From Morinoia aosen (taxonomy: Eukaryota > Arthropoda > Malacostraca > Amphipoda > Talitridae): DNA of 64,000 nucleotides. The stretch lies in assembly GCA_030386875.1 (NCBI GenBank), contig CM059566.1:36182068-36246067 (forward strand), given 5' to 3'. A program made the translations under genes and the position numbers. Of the stretch, positions 49,650 to 60,732 are shown piece after piece (positions within the stretch are counted from its first letter, which is position 1; each line of letters begins with the position of its first letter). The notes beneath the pieces are model-generated. The model saw only the letters and a list, made by a program, of their open reading frames with translations, searched no databases and was not told the origin of the DNA.

Positions 49650-49990
49650 ACGTTGAGAGCCTGGATCTCCGTCTCAAGTTCCAATCTTATTCATGGAGAG
49701 TCTAGGTATATTTATTTAAATTTTTGATCATGTTCTTGGAGTTTTTAGGTGTTCATCATTAGTTCTGACCATGTTCTTGGAGCGCTGGATCTCTATATCC
49801 AGTTTCGATCACGCTTTTGAGTGTCTGGACCTCCATCATTGATCCAAGTTCCGATCGCATTTTTCGAGGGTCTGGATTTTCTTTTCTAATTCCTATGTAA
49901 TCTTTGAGTTTCTAGTTTGTTGTTCCCCTTTGCAACCACATTGTTGGAGCGTCTGGACGTCTTTTACAAGCTCCGATCACATTCTTTTTT
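49650..49990. repeat. Decayed ~60-bp repeat, about 6 copies
   Basis: Recurring TTGGAGxxTCTGGATCTCC and AGTTCCGATCACxTTCTT motifs with heavy divergence. Confidence 0.6.
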
Positions 49991-50039
49991 TCGTTAAGAC
50001 TCGGCGATTGATCTGACCCTAATTATTGCTACCGTGATA

Positions 50040-50300
50040 AACGTGATGAGTATTGTGTGAATATCAATAGGATGAATGAATGGAAAATATAATAAAGTGA
50101 GGGTAGATGTAATGAAGTAGGGAAAGTTGATGAAATACACGAGCGAATATTGATAAACTGAATGAATAAACGTTAATGTAATGAAGAAAAGGTACACAAT
50201 ACATGCGTTAATGTACATGAAAGACTGAAGTGATATTAATGACATAAGCAAACGTAAGTGAAAACAAAAACAAATGCAAGGGAAATGCTTGACAAAAGAA
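50040..50300. repeat. Purine-rich low-complexity tract
   Basis: Loose repetition of (A/T)GATGAA, GTAATGAAG and TGAATGAATAAA. No clear period. Confidence 0.45.
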
Positions 50301-50930
50301 ATAACAATAATTTACATGATATGATGAAGTAATAAAATGTTTCAGAATGAGTGTCTTATTCACTCTTCTATGATAAGTTTCATCCTGCAGCTTCTTTGTA
50401 GACTATTGGATAATTTTGAGTTCGAGATGTAGCACATTTGCATTCTAACTTGGAATAATGAGAGTATATCATATGGAAGGAAATAATTCATGTCAACTGC
50501 TAGTGCAGTATGGAAAAACCACATATGCAATCTATTGTTATTGCAGTTTACATTTTTTGAGTTTCTTAGTACAGTTAATTAATGGATCTGAAAAAAGTCT
50601 CCGAATTCTAATGCATAAAAGACTCCTCAGCAAATGTAAATGCTTGTTCTCAATTACTTGATTATCAGTGATATATTATATTATTGTTGAATATCAGATC
50701 CTATTTTGACGCAGGAATAGCTACAAATTTCATTGCTTTTGACCGGTGTGAGTAATTTCAGTAATTTATAGCAGTTTAAAGATGCGTTACAAATTTGGTG
50801 ATGTGCATACATTCGTTCTGAAGTTTTTTTTCAGCTCTGAACACTTGTTTTAGCTGTCATCTAGCGCTTAATTACATCGTTTGGGCCCCATATTTCAAGC
50901 CAAATTATCTAGGCCTGAGTAATCGAGCAA

Positions 50931-51160
50931 TCAGCATCTGTCTACTGACCCACTTACATTTTTCAAACTCCCTTGCGCTGCTGGCTCCATTTTTCTGTGT
51001 TTTTGACTTTTTACCCAGGTCCGTTTGTCGTCGACCATTTTTCCCAGGACGACAATTCTCTCAAGCGATGACGGCCATAAAATTCCGACGTTCGCAAAAT
51101 TTACCTCCTGGATCATCAAGCAATGCAGCGAGGACCTGAAAGGTCTGATATTCTCGTGGA
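50931..51160 (-). CDS. Weak candidate exon, unknown gene
   Basis: A minus-strand frame open from about 51160 includes MIQEVNFANVGILWPSSLER and IVVLGKMVDDKRTWVKSQKH. It reaches AAAAAT|GTAAGT near 50953, a usable donor. Just upstream on the same strand, GACCTTTCAG could act as an acceptor. The stretch has more GC than its surroundings. I do not recognise the protein; it may be an old mobile-element fragment. Confidence 0.2.
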
Positions 51161-52034
51161 GTTTTTATAATTAGATATGTCTTCCATTTTACATCTTTGA
51201 TGAAAATATCCTGACTTTTCTGTTCCCTTCTGGATTCCAAGCAACTGAGATGCTAGAATTGCTGCGGGTTTTATATATACGGAGACTACACTTTGAGAGA
51301 ATTTCATGAGGTTTATCAACAGGATTTTCAGTCGAGCGCCTGATCGTATATCAGATCGAGTTAATACCATTTCCAATTCCAAGTATTAAGGACAAAATCA
51401 TTTTGAGCTCTTTGAAATTTTAATGAATTTATTTCCGTATTTAAAAGATATGATTTAAGGTTTTATTTCCTATATGTAAACAAACTCCTAACTACTGATA
51501 CCGATGCCAACAAGCTCACCTTTTTCAAAATCAAATCACTTGCTTTATTCAATTTTAACGAACGTTTCCATGAAATTTTCATTAGTAGATAACAAATGTG
51601 TGACCAATAATGATTTATCAAAAATAAAATAGACAATGGTTTGACGATTTAACTCAATTTCCTAAATTCTACTAGCATGACAATTTGAGATAACCATTCA
51701 TTGTCGACCCTGCGTTTGAGGTTATTTTAGTGATATCAGGTGGAGTTATTTTCTTAATAGATGTCATTTTAACGTTAAGTTCCCGGAACTGGACAGTTTT
51801 AGGTACTTGCAAAGGGAAACTAAAAATGCTCTAAAAATTAACAATTTTTTTATTTACGCTTTGTTCTGATTTGTAAAGATTGATGTTAATACAGAACAGC
51901 TTAAGTAAAATAGCTTGAGAAAATTGCCGCAAATTGAACTGCATTGAAAATATATTATACAGATTAAAAATTCTTTTATTTGGGGTGTACACTCAAAATT
52001 TGCAATGTACGTCCTGCACTGAACCCACTCAATT

Positions 52035-52047
52035 ACTTACTATTATT

Positions 52048-52080
<33 letters not shown>
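52035..52080. repeat. (ATT)n microsatellite
   Basis: About 13 ATT units with one ATC interruption. Confidence 0.95.
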
Positions 52081-52789
52081 GACGTTTCATCACCGAAGAT
52101 GCTTGGGAATATAGAAGACAATGTATTCGATATTCACCAGTTTATTTGGTGTGCCAACTAAATGTGAAAAAGTTTCAATAATTTCTCACAGAAAACAAAT
52201 CCCGTCACTAGAAATCGTGAACTACGCGCAAAGCTCTAATTCCCGTATGTAATCAGGAAACTCTTTTACGCAACTTACTATCTATACGAATCAAATAAAC
52301 GATAACCAGCTTACAAATTAACTTAACTCCTGTTAATTCTTTTCTATCTTTTGGTGACCATGTATCATACCGGTTCTAAGAACGGTTCGTAGCCATAGGT
52401 CAGCTCTAAGCTATATGCTTCCAAAATTTTGTAGAACAATGGACTCCGCCGCCATGCGAGCTATTCCTTCCCTATCAGCGGTTTCATACAGCGTCGGCCC
52501 CTGGTATAAATTTGGTCAGGATTTATTAGGTCCAAAAATAAAGCATAATGGCCGAGGGGTGCACATGCGATGCTGCTGTGAGGTCATGCTGTTCTCCTAA
52601 AAACATGCAGAGGAGCGCAAGAAATTTATGACTCTGTCGTAAAACAAAGAGCGATTTGTCACTCAGCGCTTATAAAAAATTGGTTTGTTTGATTTTTGCG
52701 AACAATTTTTATGCGCCAGCGACTTGTGATTTGTTCGCCTTCACTGAGTTTGTTTGATATCAAAGAGTTTGTTATGCAGTGGCACTTCT

Positions 52790-53375
52790 CGTAGATATCG
52801 TCTGTCACAAGTGGCTCTCACAGAAACTGTACTGACGACATGTCTTATGACGACATAAGAAGATAGTTAGTACAATGTTTCTCTGTGAAAATGTACGAAC
52901 AATTGTCTCTCAGAAGTTGTAGTTGCAAATATTTCTCCCGTAAACATTACACTCACGATTGTTCTCTCACAGACATGGTATGCTGATTATAGTTTCTCTC
53001 ATAGACATGATATACTGATGGAACATTGTACTGACGATAGTTTCTCTCACAGACATGGTATGCTGATGGAACATTATCCTGACGATAGTTTATCTCACAG
53101 ACATGGTATACTGATGAAATATTATACTGACGATAGTTTCTCTCACAGACATGGTATGCTGATGAAACATTATACTCACGATAGTTTACCTCACAGACAC
53201 GGTATACTGATGGCCTCTCCCACAAAAATTGTACGATTTTTAGGTACGTAGATTACAGAAGATAGCCTATGTCACAAACTATTTCATGTGACCACCTCTA
53301 ATGAAGATTTTCTTTCTTCATATTGTCTGTCGCAAGGATTGTCTCTTTCGAGAGTCTCTCATGGAGGGCAACCGC
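52790..53375. repeat. 48-bp minisatellite with decayed flanks
   Basis: Core 52960-53225: AGACATGG-type starts at 52971, 53003, 53051, 53099, 53147 and 53195; all steps are 48 except the 32-bp first. Decayed CTCxCAGA...GTACTGACGA units flank it on both sides. Confidence 0.88.
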
Positions 53376-54730
53376 CCAATATTGCTACTCGACGAGATTT
53401 TTCTCCCGTTGATGGCCGACAGGGTTTTCAAACTTTCCTTGCACCACTGATGTTAGGGTAATAATTATGAATGTGTTTATAAGTCGCATATTATAGGGCA
53501 CATATTCGTTTATTTTATTATGATTCAGGCCTTATGAAAATTTTAATTGTCTCTATTCGTTGAGCTGACATGATATTATGTTCGAATGTTTTTACAAGCT
53601 TTTAGGCAGAATTTTCTCGGTAAAATGTGCATCGTGTAATAATTACATAAGAGGATATGGAAAAATATTTTAGTACCTCTCACACGCTAAAATGCATTTT
53701 CATAGGAAAAACCTCATTACTATATTGTCAGTTATATTATTTTTCAAAAGTTTTTATTGCACCGAATGTGTTCAAAATATTCAGAACTGTAAATTTTTTC
53801 ATTTAGAAATATGTCACGCAAAATTAAAATTTATCAAGCAGAAAAAAGGTCACGTACGCTGCCAAATGCTATTTATCTTGTGATCATTTTGCGTCGTAAC
53901 AGTTGTTATTGCATCAAATGTTTTTTTGACAGTATTGTCTTTGAGTATTGTCTTTTATGTCGTCTGTATGACGGTAAGAGTGGCGTGTAACGTGTGGTTC
54001 ATTTGTGCATCCTGCAGGGTGCGTACAAAATTTATTCTGACATCTCTCATTAATCTTGAATTTTTCGACATATCATTTAGTTCTTTTACACCTTCACTCT
54101 GTTTAAGTTGGATCTAAATGTAATTCCTCAGAGGAGAAAGCAGCAGAGATTCTCCTTGTAACTATACATTTAAGTTATTGTGTTTCTATTTAATCCTATT
54201 CTTCTTGTCTAGCTTGGAAAGAAAGCTAGGATCCTTGAAAAGCCCCAAGAGCTTCTATAAAATCTTTGGCTTTCATTGGATACTCTTAATTGTTACGTAA
54301 TTACTTTTGAATTAAATCAAAAGGAACAGACAAGTATGTAAACTCCTTCTCTTTTTGACAACTGTAAGTCATTGCGTCTTTTTGTGGAACTTTCCTTCCA
54401 GAATTTCCATAGAATTATTTGGCATTTTGAGGGACATTTTCAGTTTCTTTATGCAAGTTGGGCGCATTTTTGCCAAAACATGATTCACGGCGGCGCCTAT
54501 GAAACATTGCAGTTCTTTGTGACAGCTCAGCGATAGGATTTTGAGGTCTCCACTTTTTGGAACGCGGAAAAAATAATAAATCTTCCGGGTGATCCATAAA
54601 TCAAAGACTTCCATGAAAAACAAGTGTGTTTGTCTTAGAGACAAAAAAATGAGTGAGTTTAACTGATTGTCACAGTTTTGCGATGTGATAAGAAGGAAAA
54701 TGAAACAGAATTTAAATGACATGTGCCACA
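53376..54730. other. No recognised feature
   Basis: AT-rich sequence; short frames only. Confidence 0.45.
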
Positions 54731-54811
54731 TTTATTCACTGCTACTCTTCCGTTTTGTATAGGCGGCAAATAAGCAATTTGATTCTTACGAAGGTTCCTT
54801 CTTTTCTTTGC

Positions 54812-55379
54812 TTTATTAATTCTATCATACTCGAAAGCACATATCCAACTGTTTATGGTATAAAAAATTAAATTTATTCTCCTTTTAGGACGAGTGTTGA
54901 AAATGTCCTCAATATAAGATGAAGTTGAAAGCTTCAAAATCTGCTTCCTGCCCTTATTAATGCGATGATATAAGTGGAAGATGGCAAAAATACTTTCTTG
55001 GTTCTCTGCCAAACACTGCATTGGTCTCGAAGTAGAGCCAGACACATACCTAATGGTCAATGGCATTACAGAGTTAACATGGAATAATTATAATTTAGTC
55101 TGCTATATTAAATTTATGCTGAAGAGTCTGTTTAGGTTTCAGAAGCCATGTATTTTCGAAACTGTTTTTGAATTTGTTGGCTTCAAATCTTGTTAAAAAA
55201 TTTTAAGCTTGTAAAATTGCTCATGTTTCAGGATCCACGTATCTTCAAAACTGTTTCTGGACCCTTTGCTGGGATTTTGTTAGCATATTTTATGACAATT
55301 TTAGCATTACCATTGGTTCCCTTGGTGCTCTTACCTACACGCCGCGGCTTGGATTCGAGGGAGAGCTACTGGGCTGGAC
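54812..55379 (-). promoter_or_regulatory. TpnC: Probable troponin C 3' UTR with polyadenylation signals
   Basis: Minus-strand sequence after the troponin C stop. AATAAA hexamers occur at 54878-54873 and 54817-54812, with a third just beyond at 54736-54731, so the transcript probably ends 500-650 bases after the stop. The UTR contains a roughly 90-bp segment present twice (near 55100-55185 and 55190-55275). A 135-codon open frame at 55066-54659 on the same strand has no recognisable homology and is probably chance. The exact end is inferred. Confidence 0.5.
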
Positions 55380-55408
55380 TTACTCTCCCGACATCATCAC
55401 CATGAATT
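55380..55408 (-). CDS. TpnC: Troponin C, last coding exon
   Basis: A 29-bp exon on the minus strand. It begins with AA, which completes the glutamate codon opened by the exon at 62274 (G|AA), then encodes FMVMMSGE and a TAA stop at 55382-55380. Joined, the C-terminus reads DFDEFMVMMSGE, matching the standard troponin C ending. The glutamate split by the phase-1 intron is E12, the bidentate calcium ligand of EF-hand IV. The acceptor is strong: TTATATTTTCAG just before 55408. A tiny final exon holding only these residues is known from insect troponin C genes. It is too short for ORF callers and would be missed without splice reasoning. The sequence around the stop also reads GGAGAGTAAGT, so the stop region resembles a splice donor; I take this as coincidence. 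Confidence 0.9.
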
Positions 55409-58264
55409 CTGAAAATATAATTTAATCTTTTAAAACAAATATTTTGATAGTGAACAATTGTTCGATAAAACAGATAAGAGCTTAGCTAAGATTCAAAGTT
55501 TGACTGTTAACACTACTTATAATTATAATAGAGTAAAAGAGGAAGATATGATCATAATATTTAAAGGAAATGGACAACCGTGACAAATTTTAGAAATTAA
55601 TGCATGATTACCAGTTGCAAATTTGTTTAGGTTAGAAATGGAGGAAAACCGTCTGTATCCGTAAAATCATGAAAGTGATCCATGATAGTGATCCGTGAAG
55701 TCGTGATAATGAGACCTGATATTGTGATCATGATCCTAACAACTGCGATAGTGATCCGTGAATTCTTGTTAGAGCGAATTATTTTGATACAGTTAGTGAG
55801 CTCCAATGGCTCTGTTAAAAGCATGGCAATAAAATTAGTCAATATTTAGTAAGATCAGTGCAGAAAATTTGATATGCAGAAACTTTTTGAGGATGTTTAA
55901 ATTTTGTTAGTTAAGTGACCCCTCTCATTCAGGTTGTCATTGCAACTAGGCTGATGAATATCAGAATTTTATTAACATTTTGACTGCCTCATTTTCTTTC
56001 TTGATTCTATTTACAGCTTTTTGGCCTCGTAAAATTATGATATCGGTATCATTATCGTGTTCTTCTATGAAAATTTCAGTGCTATTTTACCCATAACAGT
56101 TTAACAGTTCCCCTGTCCTTTTCCTCACACTCCCTCGATCTGACGAAATTTTAAGAACTACTCCAATTTTTTGCAAAAAATAACTCAAAACATCTTTTCC
56201 CTTTCCATTGTCCTCTTGTTTTAGCTCTGACGAAACTTGGAGAACTTCTCCGAATTATTGACGATAACCAACTCATCACACCTTTCTTTTTTGCTTCATT
56301 CACGCCTTCACCCATTCCTTCCTTCACGCCTTCACCAAGTCAATAGTGAAAACTTTGGAATTCGAGCGAAGTTTCACCGCCCCTGTCGGTCTGTCTGAGG
56401 GCGCCATGGCCTGCGATATGAGCAGCCCGCTTAGCGCTGCTGGCCACTCCCGCGAATTAGAAATTACGGCCTCACACGCCAGCTGCACCAGACTAGCTTG
56501 GGACCCTTTCCTCCAGCTCAGAACATGTTTCCACGATTAATGTGAGGTGAATTTGCCGGCATTTCATTCTTTGAACGAAGAGTGAATAGTTAACTTCTTC
56601 GATGGACTTTCACAGTTGAAAATTTCGTTGTATGTTTGGGTCTAATTTGGTTTGGTTGGTTAAATTTGATAGCTCATTGCGATGTGTGCGTGGATGAAAG
56701 GAGGTGAAACGAGGTGAAAAGGAGGATGAAGTGAATTGATGAGTTTTTCATTCTTATGACTGAGAATGAATAGTTAATTTCTTCGATTGAGTTCCAGAGT
56801 TGAAAATTTTGTTATATACTGTTGATTTAAGTTTGTAGCTCATGCGATGTATGCAGATGAAAGATGCAATATAGATTTGATTCACACGTATTTCTCGAGA
56901 ATCTGGAAAAACAGGAAGACAATATCTGTCCAAACATAGGCAAAAATGTACATAACATACAATGAATACCAACTATGTAAATGAGCGTTTCATTTGTATA
57001 TGTTGTCTTAAGCCCCCCTAATTTTGGTCGTCATGATCGAATAAATCGGGTTTTAAAGTATGGAGAAATGGAATTTGTAAAGAGTTGTGACTTTCAATCG
57101 GAAGAGAAAATAAATTATTTTAGATCTTGATGTGAAAAAATATTGGAGCTTGCTGTGCACAAAGATAGGTGCTTACAACAAATCATGTGCACAATACAAC
57201 TTGTGGGAATTTAAAATTTTCCTCCATGTTCCTGTTCAAGCGCTGAAATCGCTGTGTGTAATCTGTTACATAAAACAAAATGTGAGTGGGGATAACCAAC
57301 CCACTAACCAAGTAAAAAATACATGTAAACCAACAAGGAGATCTGAACTTCTTGAATTTAAATAGAATTAATGAACTTTTTTTCAATCGAAACTGATCTC
57401 GAGTTTGTCATGTGTACGGGTTTGAAGCGCATATGGTCGAGCTAAATTTATGAGACAGTGAAGCAGTATTAAAGTGATATTATTGAAATTAAAATTCAGT
57501 TAACCAAAAAAATGGATATGAAAGTGAATTTTTTAATCGATAGAAACCTTAACTTTTTAAAAATCAGTTCTTCTCTATTGTTTTTTCAAATATGAAAATC
57601 TACTCATTTAACATGCTTATTGCTTCTACATAATTCAGAATAATGAAAAATTCAACATCTGGTATCTATCGTAAAAACTTTGTTGAAAGGTGAGAACTAC
57701 ACTTAATACCTTCAAAAAAAATTAGAACAATTTTGATAGTGGTCAATAAAACTACGCAATAAAAGTTTATTGCCTGAATAACTTTCTATCAGGTGTTCAT
57801 CTGCTAAAATTTCACTCCGATAAAACGAATCCCTCTTTTTCTAAAAACCCCCAGAATATCTTCGGACGTAATTTTACGGGCGTCCGAATAGTTTGATTAA
57901 ACAATTACTCACAGACGAAAATGTCTAGACTTCGCCAAAGAGACCTTGCCACTCGTAATATAAAACGCAATTTGCGCTCTAAAAATTTGAACGGTCAGTT
58001 CTGGAGTTCACTAGAATTTTAAAACGGAATTGGCATCATGGATAGCAATGAGGGGCGGAAAAGACTCGCTGTCATAGCGTTATTAAAAAAGAAGGAAATA
58101 GCGTCGTTTACCTAAAGGCATTTCCGGAGATAGTAAAACTGCTCAAGTTTTTATAAGAGTACTTTCGAAATTTGACGTTGCAAGTGTCCAGAAAAAGGAA
58201 ACTTTTAGTCAGCGTTTTGCAAGTTGATCGCTTGTCGTTTTTCTGAAGGAATAGACTGATGATT

Positions 58265-58575
58265 TATTTAGTCTGAGAGTTAGGTAGGCCTTCTTTTTGT
58301 CTAAATAAAATGCTTTTGATATGTTAAGAACCATCTTTTTTCGGTTCACTGCTGTCCTGTTTTTTCAGCACCTACTACTCTCTTTTTCAACTTTGATCTT
58401 GGTTCATGAACTTCTTTCTTTCTCATCTTACTGTTCCTATGCCCTTTCTGCAAAGATTCCGCGTTCTTTTAGCTCCATACTATATAGTGCCTTCTTCCTT
58501 CCTCTCTTTGGAACGCCTTTGTTGCGGATAGGGAGGCTTAAACTAACTAATAATCTAATTTAATCTTAGACTTAC
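58265..58575 (+). mobile_element. Family A repeat (in troponin C intron)
   Basis: Close to the copy at 5266; short hairpin form and TAATCTAATTTAATC tail. Antisense to troponin C. Confidence 0.75.
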
Positions 58576-59264
58576 AGGAAGTGTATTTCCTGCTTGAAAT
58601 GCTGTTCAAAGTTTGTTTCTTCATAAACTCGGACTCCATAATAGATGATATCGACTTTTTAAATTTGCTCGGTCAACTTCTGGCATATTTCCAATGCCTC
58701 TTTGCCTTTGCGACACATTATTAATAATTTACTTACTTCCTAAACATAATCTTAACATCAGTTGTTTTAGGAAATGTAGGTATTAACGTGTCCGTAAAAA
58801 CACTGTAAAGCATCACGGATTATACAGTTCTTAATGAACAGTAAACACAATTATTATTTTTCCTGTAAGTTCAAATCACAATATTGTTGCTCTCCCATTT
58901 TATTCAAATTTCTCGGTGCATTTCAGAGTTGTCGGTGGCATAAGTCCGTTCTATCGTCTATTTATTGGAGGTTCAGAAAAGCTCGATGAAAAATGAACAT
59001 CGGAAATCAATAGGATTCCATCTCGACCTTTCCACGAGCTACATTGATTTTAAAACGCAATATAAACACCGACACTACGTCCGGGATATATTAGAGCGCA
59101 GTGATGTGGTTTGTGCGACGTATTTCAGGGAGATTTTATGTTTGTATTCCCATTGACTAAAGGATGAGAATTCGTACATTTGGCTTACAAGATATTTTGT
59201 GAAAATTAAAGTGTTTGTTACCTACGAAACTTATTTTTTAATTTTATGAATATTGCAGCAATCC

Positions 59265-59491
59265 AGGGCTTAAAGTCCGGTTGGCCTTCTATCGAACATA
59301 ATAAAATAAAATTTTCTGTTTCGTGATGGACCATCCTTTTTACGGTTCACTGCAATCCAATTTTTCAGTACTTATTGCTTTCTTCTTCAAGTTATATCTT
59401 GTTACACAAATTTGTGTCACTCTTGCAGTTATAATGCGCAGATTGTGGAACAGACATTGTAGTTAGATTCTTCGTTCTTTTAGTTACATAA
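59265..59491 (+). mobile_element. Family A repeat, cut at the mariner boundary
   Basis: Diverged copy ending at TTACATAA, where the consensus would continue into CATACTAAATGG. The mariner element starts here. Confidence 0.6.
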
Positions 59492-59493
59492 TA

Positions 59494-60133
59494 CAGGGTG
59501 ACCAACACTTTGATAATTCAACATTAATATAAAATGGGGCCGTTGAAATAAACACTTTTTACTCAAAAATCGAGTGGCCGAAAATACGTCGTTAAAGAGT
59601 TACGGGGATTGAAATTTTCACGTGGTCACCTAGGTCTCCTGATATTACGCCCCTAGATTTCCACATCTGGGTACATTTGAAGAGTTTGGTGAATAAAATA
59701 CTGACTTATTCCAACGATCACATCGATAGAATTCTTGATGCTTTTGCAAGAATTATTCATGAATCTCCTGGACTCTTTGATGGCTTCCGGCAATGGTTGT
59801 ACCGGCGTTTGAACCCCTGCATTGCTGCAAATAGGTGGCATGTTGAACACCTTTTTAAAATACCTAACCTAGTCTGAAAATATGTTAAGTCCATTAAAAT
59901 GCAGGATTTTATTCCGCTTCTTGTGTTCCTAGTGAAAATGCTCTCCTTACTTTTAGATTTCACTTCCCTCCTACTCTCAACGAATGAATTTTTCTTCGAT
60001 AAGTATCAAATTTCAAACCCTTGTAACTCAATTAAAGAAGCATTTTGACCACACAGCTACTGAGTAAAAATGCGTAGTTTTAATTGTTCCAACCTTTTGT
60101 TTCAGTTTGTTAAAACTAGACTTGGTCACGATG
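59494..60133 (+). mobile_element. Deleted mariner/Tc1-superfamily element with long terminal inverted repeats
   Basis: A 640-bp element flanked by TA on both sides (59492-59493 and 60134-60135). Its ends are imperfect inverted repeats of about 115 bp: 59494-59609, starting CAGGGTGACCAACACTTTG, and 60019-60133, the diverged reverse complement. Between them only the C-terminal part of a transposase remains. The middle and 5' part of the gene are gone, so it is non-autonomous. Confidence 0.8.
59623..59877 (+). pseudogene. Mariner-type transposase, C-terminal fragment
   Basis: 84 codons and a stop. The fragment starts WSPRSPDITPLDFHIW, the conserved block around the third catalytic aspartate of the DDE/D transposases of this superfamily. 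It continues through a helical tail (DGFRQWLYRRLNPCIAANRW) and ends NRWHVEHLFKIPNLV. The first two catalytic aspartates are absent because the 5' two-thirds of the gene is missing, and no start codon fits. The frame itself is uninterrupted, suggesting a fairly young deletion derivative. Confidence 0.82.
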
Positions 60134-60284
60134 TATAATACATTTTTTTTATGTGAAACTTCATACTAACGGCAAAGTACGTCGTACTGACTACGCAGTA
60201 CTAGTTTTATTTTGTATAATTAGCAGCATCAACGTTCTGCACCTCCTTCAGTTCAAGTTTCCTGCTTTAACAATTTGACTCTCG

Positions 60285-60510
60285 CTGGTAAAACTGAAGT
60301 TCAATATTCAAGTCTAGTTAAAAGGCAATTGTAGTCGGCAATGTTGAAAACAGCAAAACTTCATTGGATGGTCCCATCAGTTAGTTTGCATTAAGTATTT
60401 ATGAAAATTAGGTTTGTGACTACTGGTCGGTCAGATGCATAATGAAAATTCCCTCCGTGTACCATCGGTAGTAGCTCGCGTCGCAGTCAAAGTGTTTCTT
60501 ACTCAAAAAC
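60285..60510 (-). mobile_element. Family B1 repeat, inverted
   Basis: Reverse-strand match to 19130-19440: CTGACCGACCAGTAGTCACA, ATAAATACTTAATG and TTGAATATTGAACTTCAGTT. Confidence 0.68.
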
Positions 60511-60732
60511 AAGATTACATTCCAGCAGTAATATGAGGCTTACACTTGATATTTTGTATACTTTACCCTGCAAAACTTTACGGGAGCTGAGAGAACATGC
60601 GTTCTACTATAGGAAACTCGTGGGCTTATGTGAGCCACCCAATGTTGCTCAAGTTAGCTGGAGGCAGAACTCGTTCTTGTGGCCTAATACATCTTTAATT
60701 TATTGATTGTTTAGGGATGAACTATTCCTCAG

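Noticed and set aside
830-53225. Idea that array periods divisible by three show coding origin
   Set aside because: Six of ten arrays have such periods, but 20, 22/25, 23 and 44 bp do not. The excess is too small to mean anything, and open frames draw attention to multiples of three.
54659-55066. 135-codon minus-strand frame after troponin C
   Set aside because: It has no clear ATG context or known domain and lies within the probable 3' UTR.
55360-55390. Splice donor GAGA|GTAAGT at the troponin C stop codon
   Set aside because: Using it would skip the stop that completes a standard troponin C ending; taken as coincidence.
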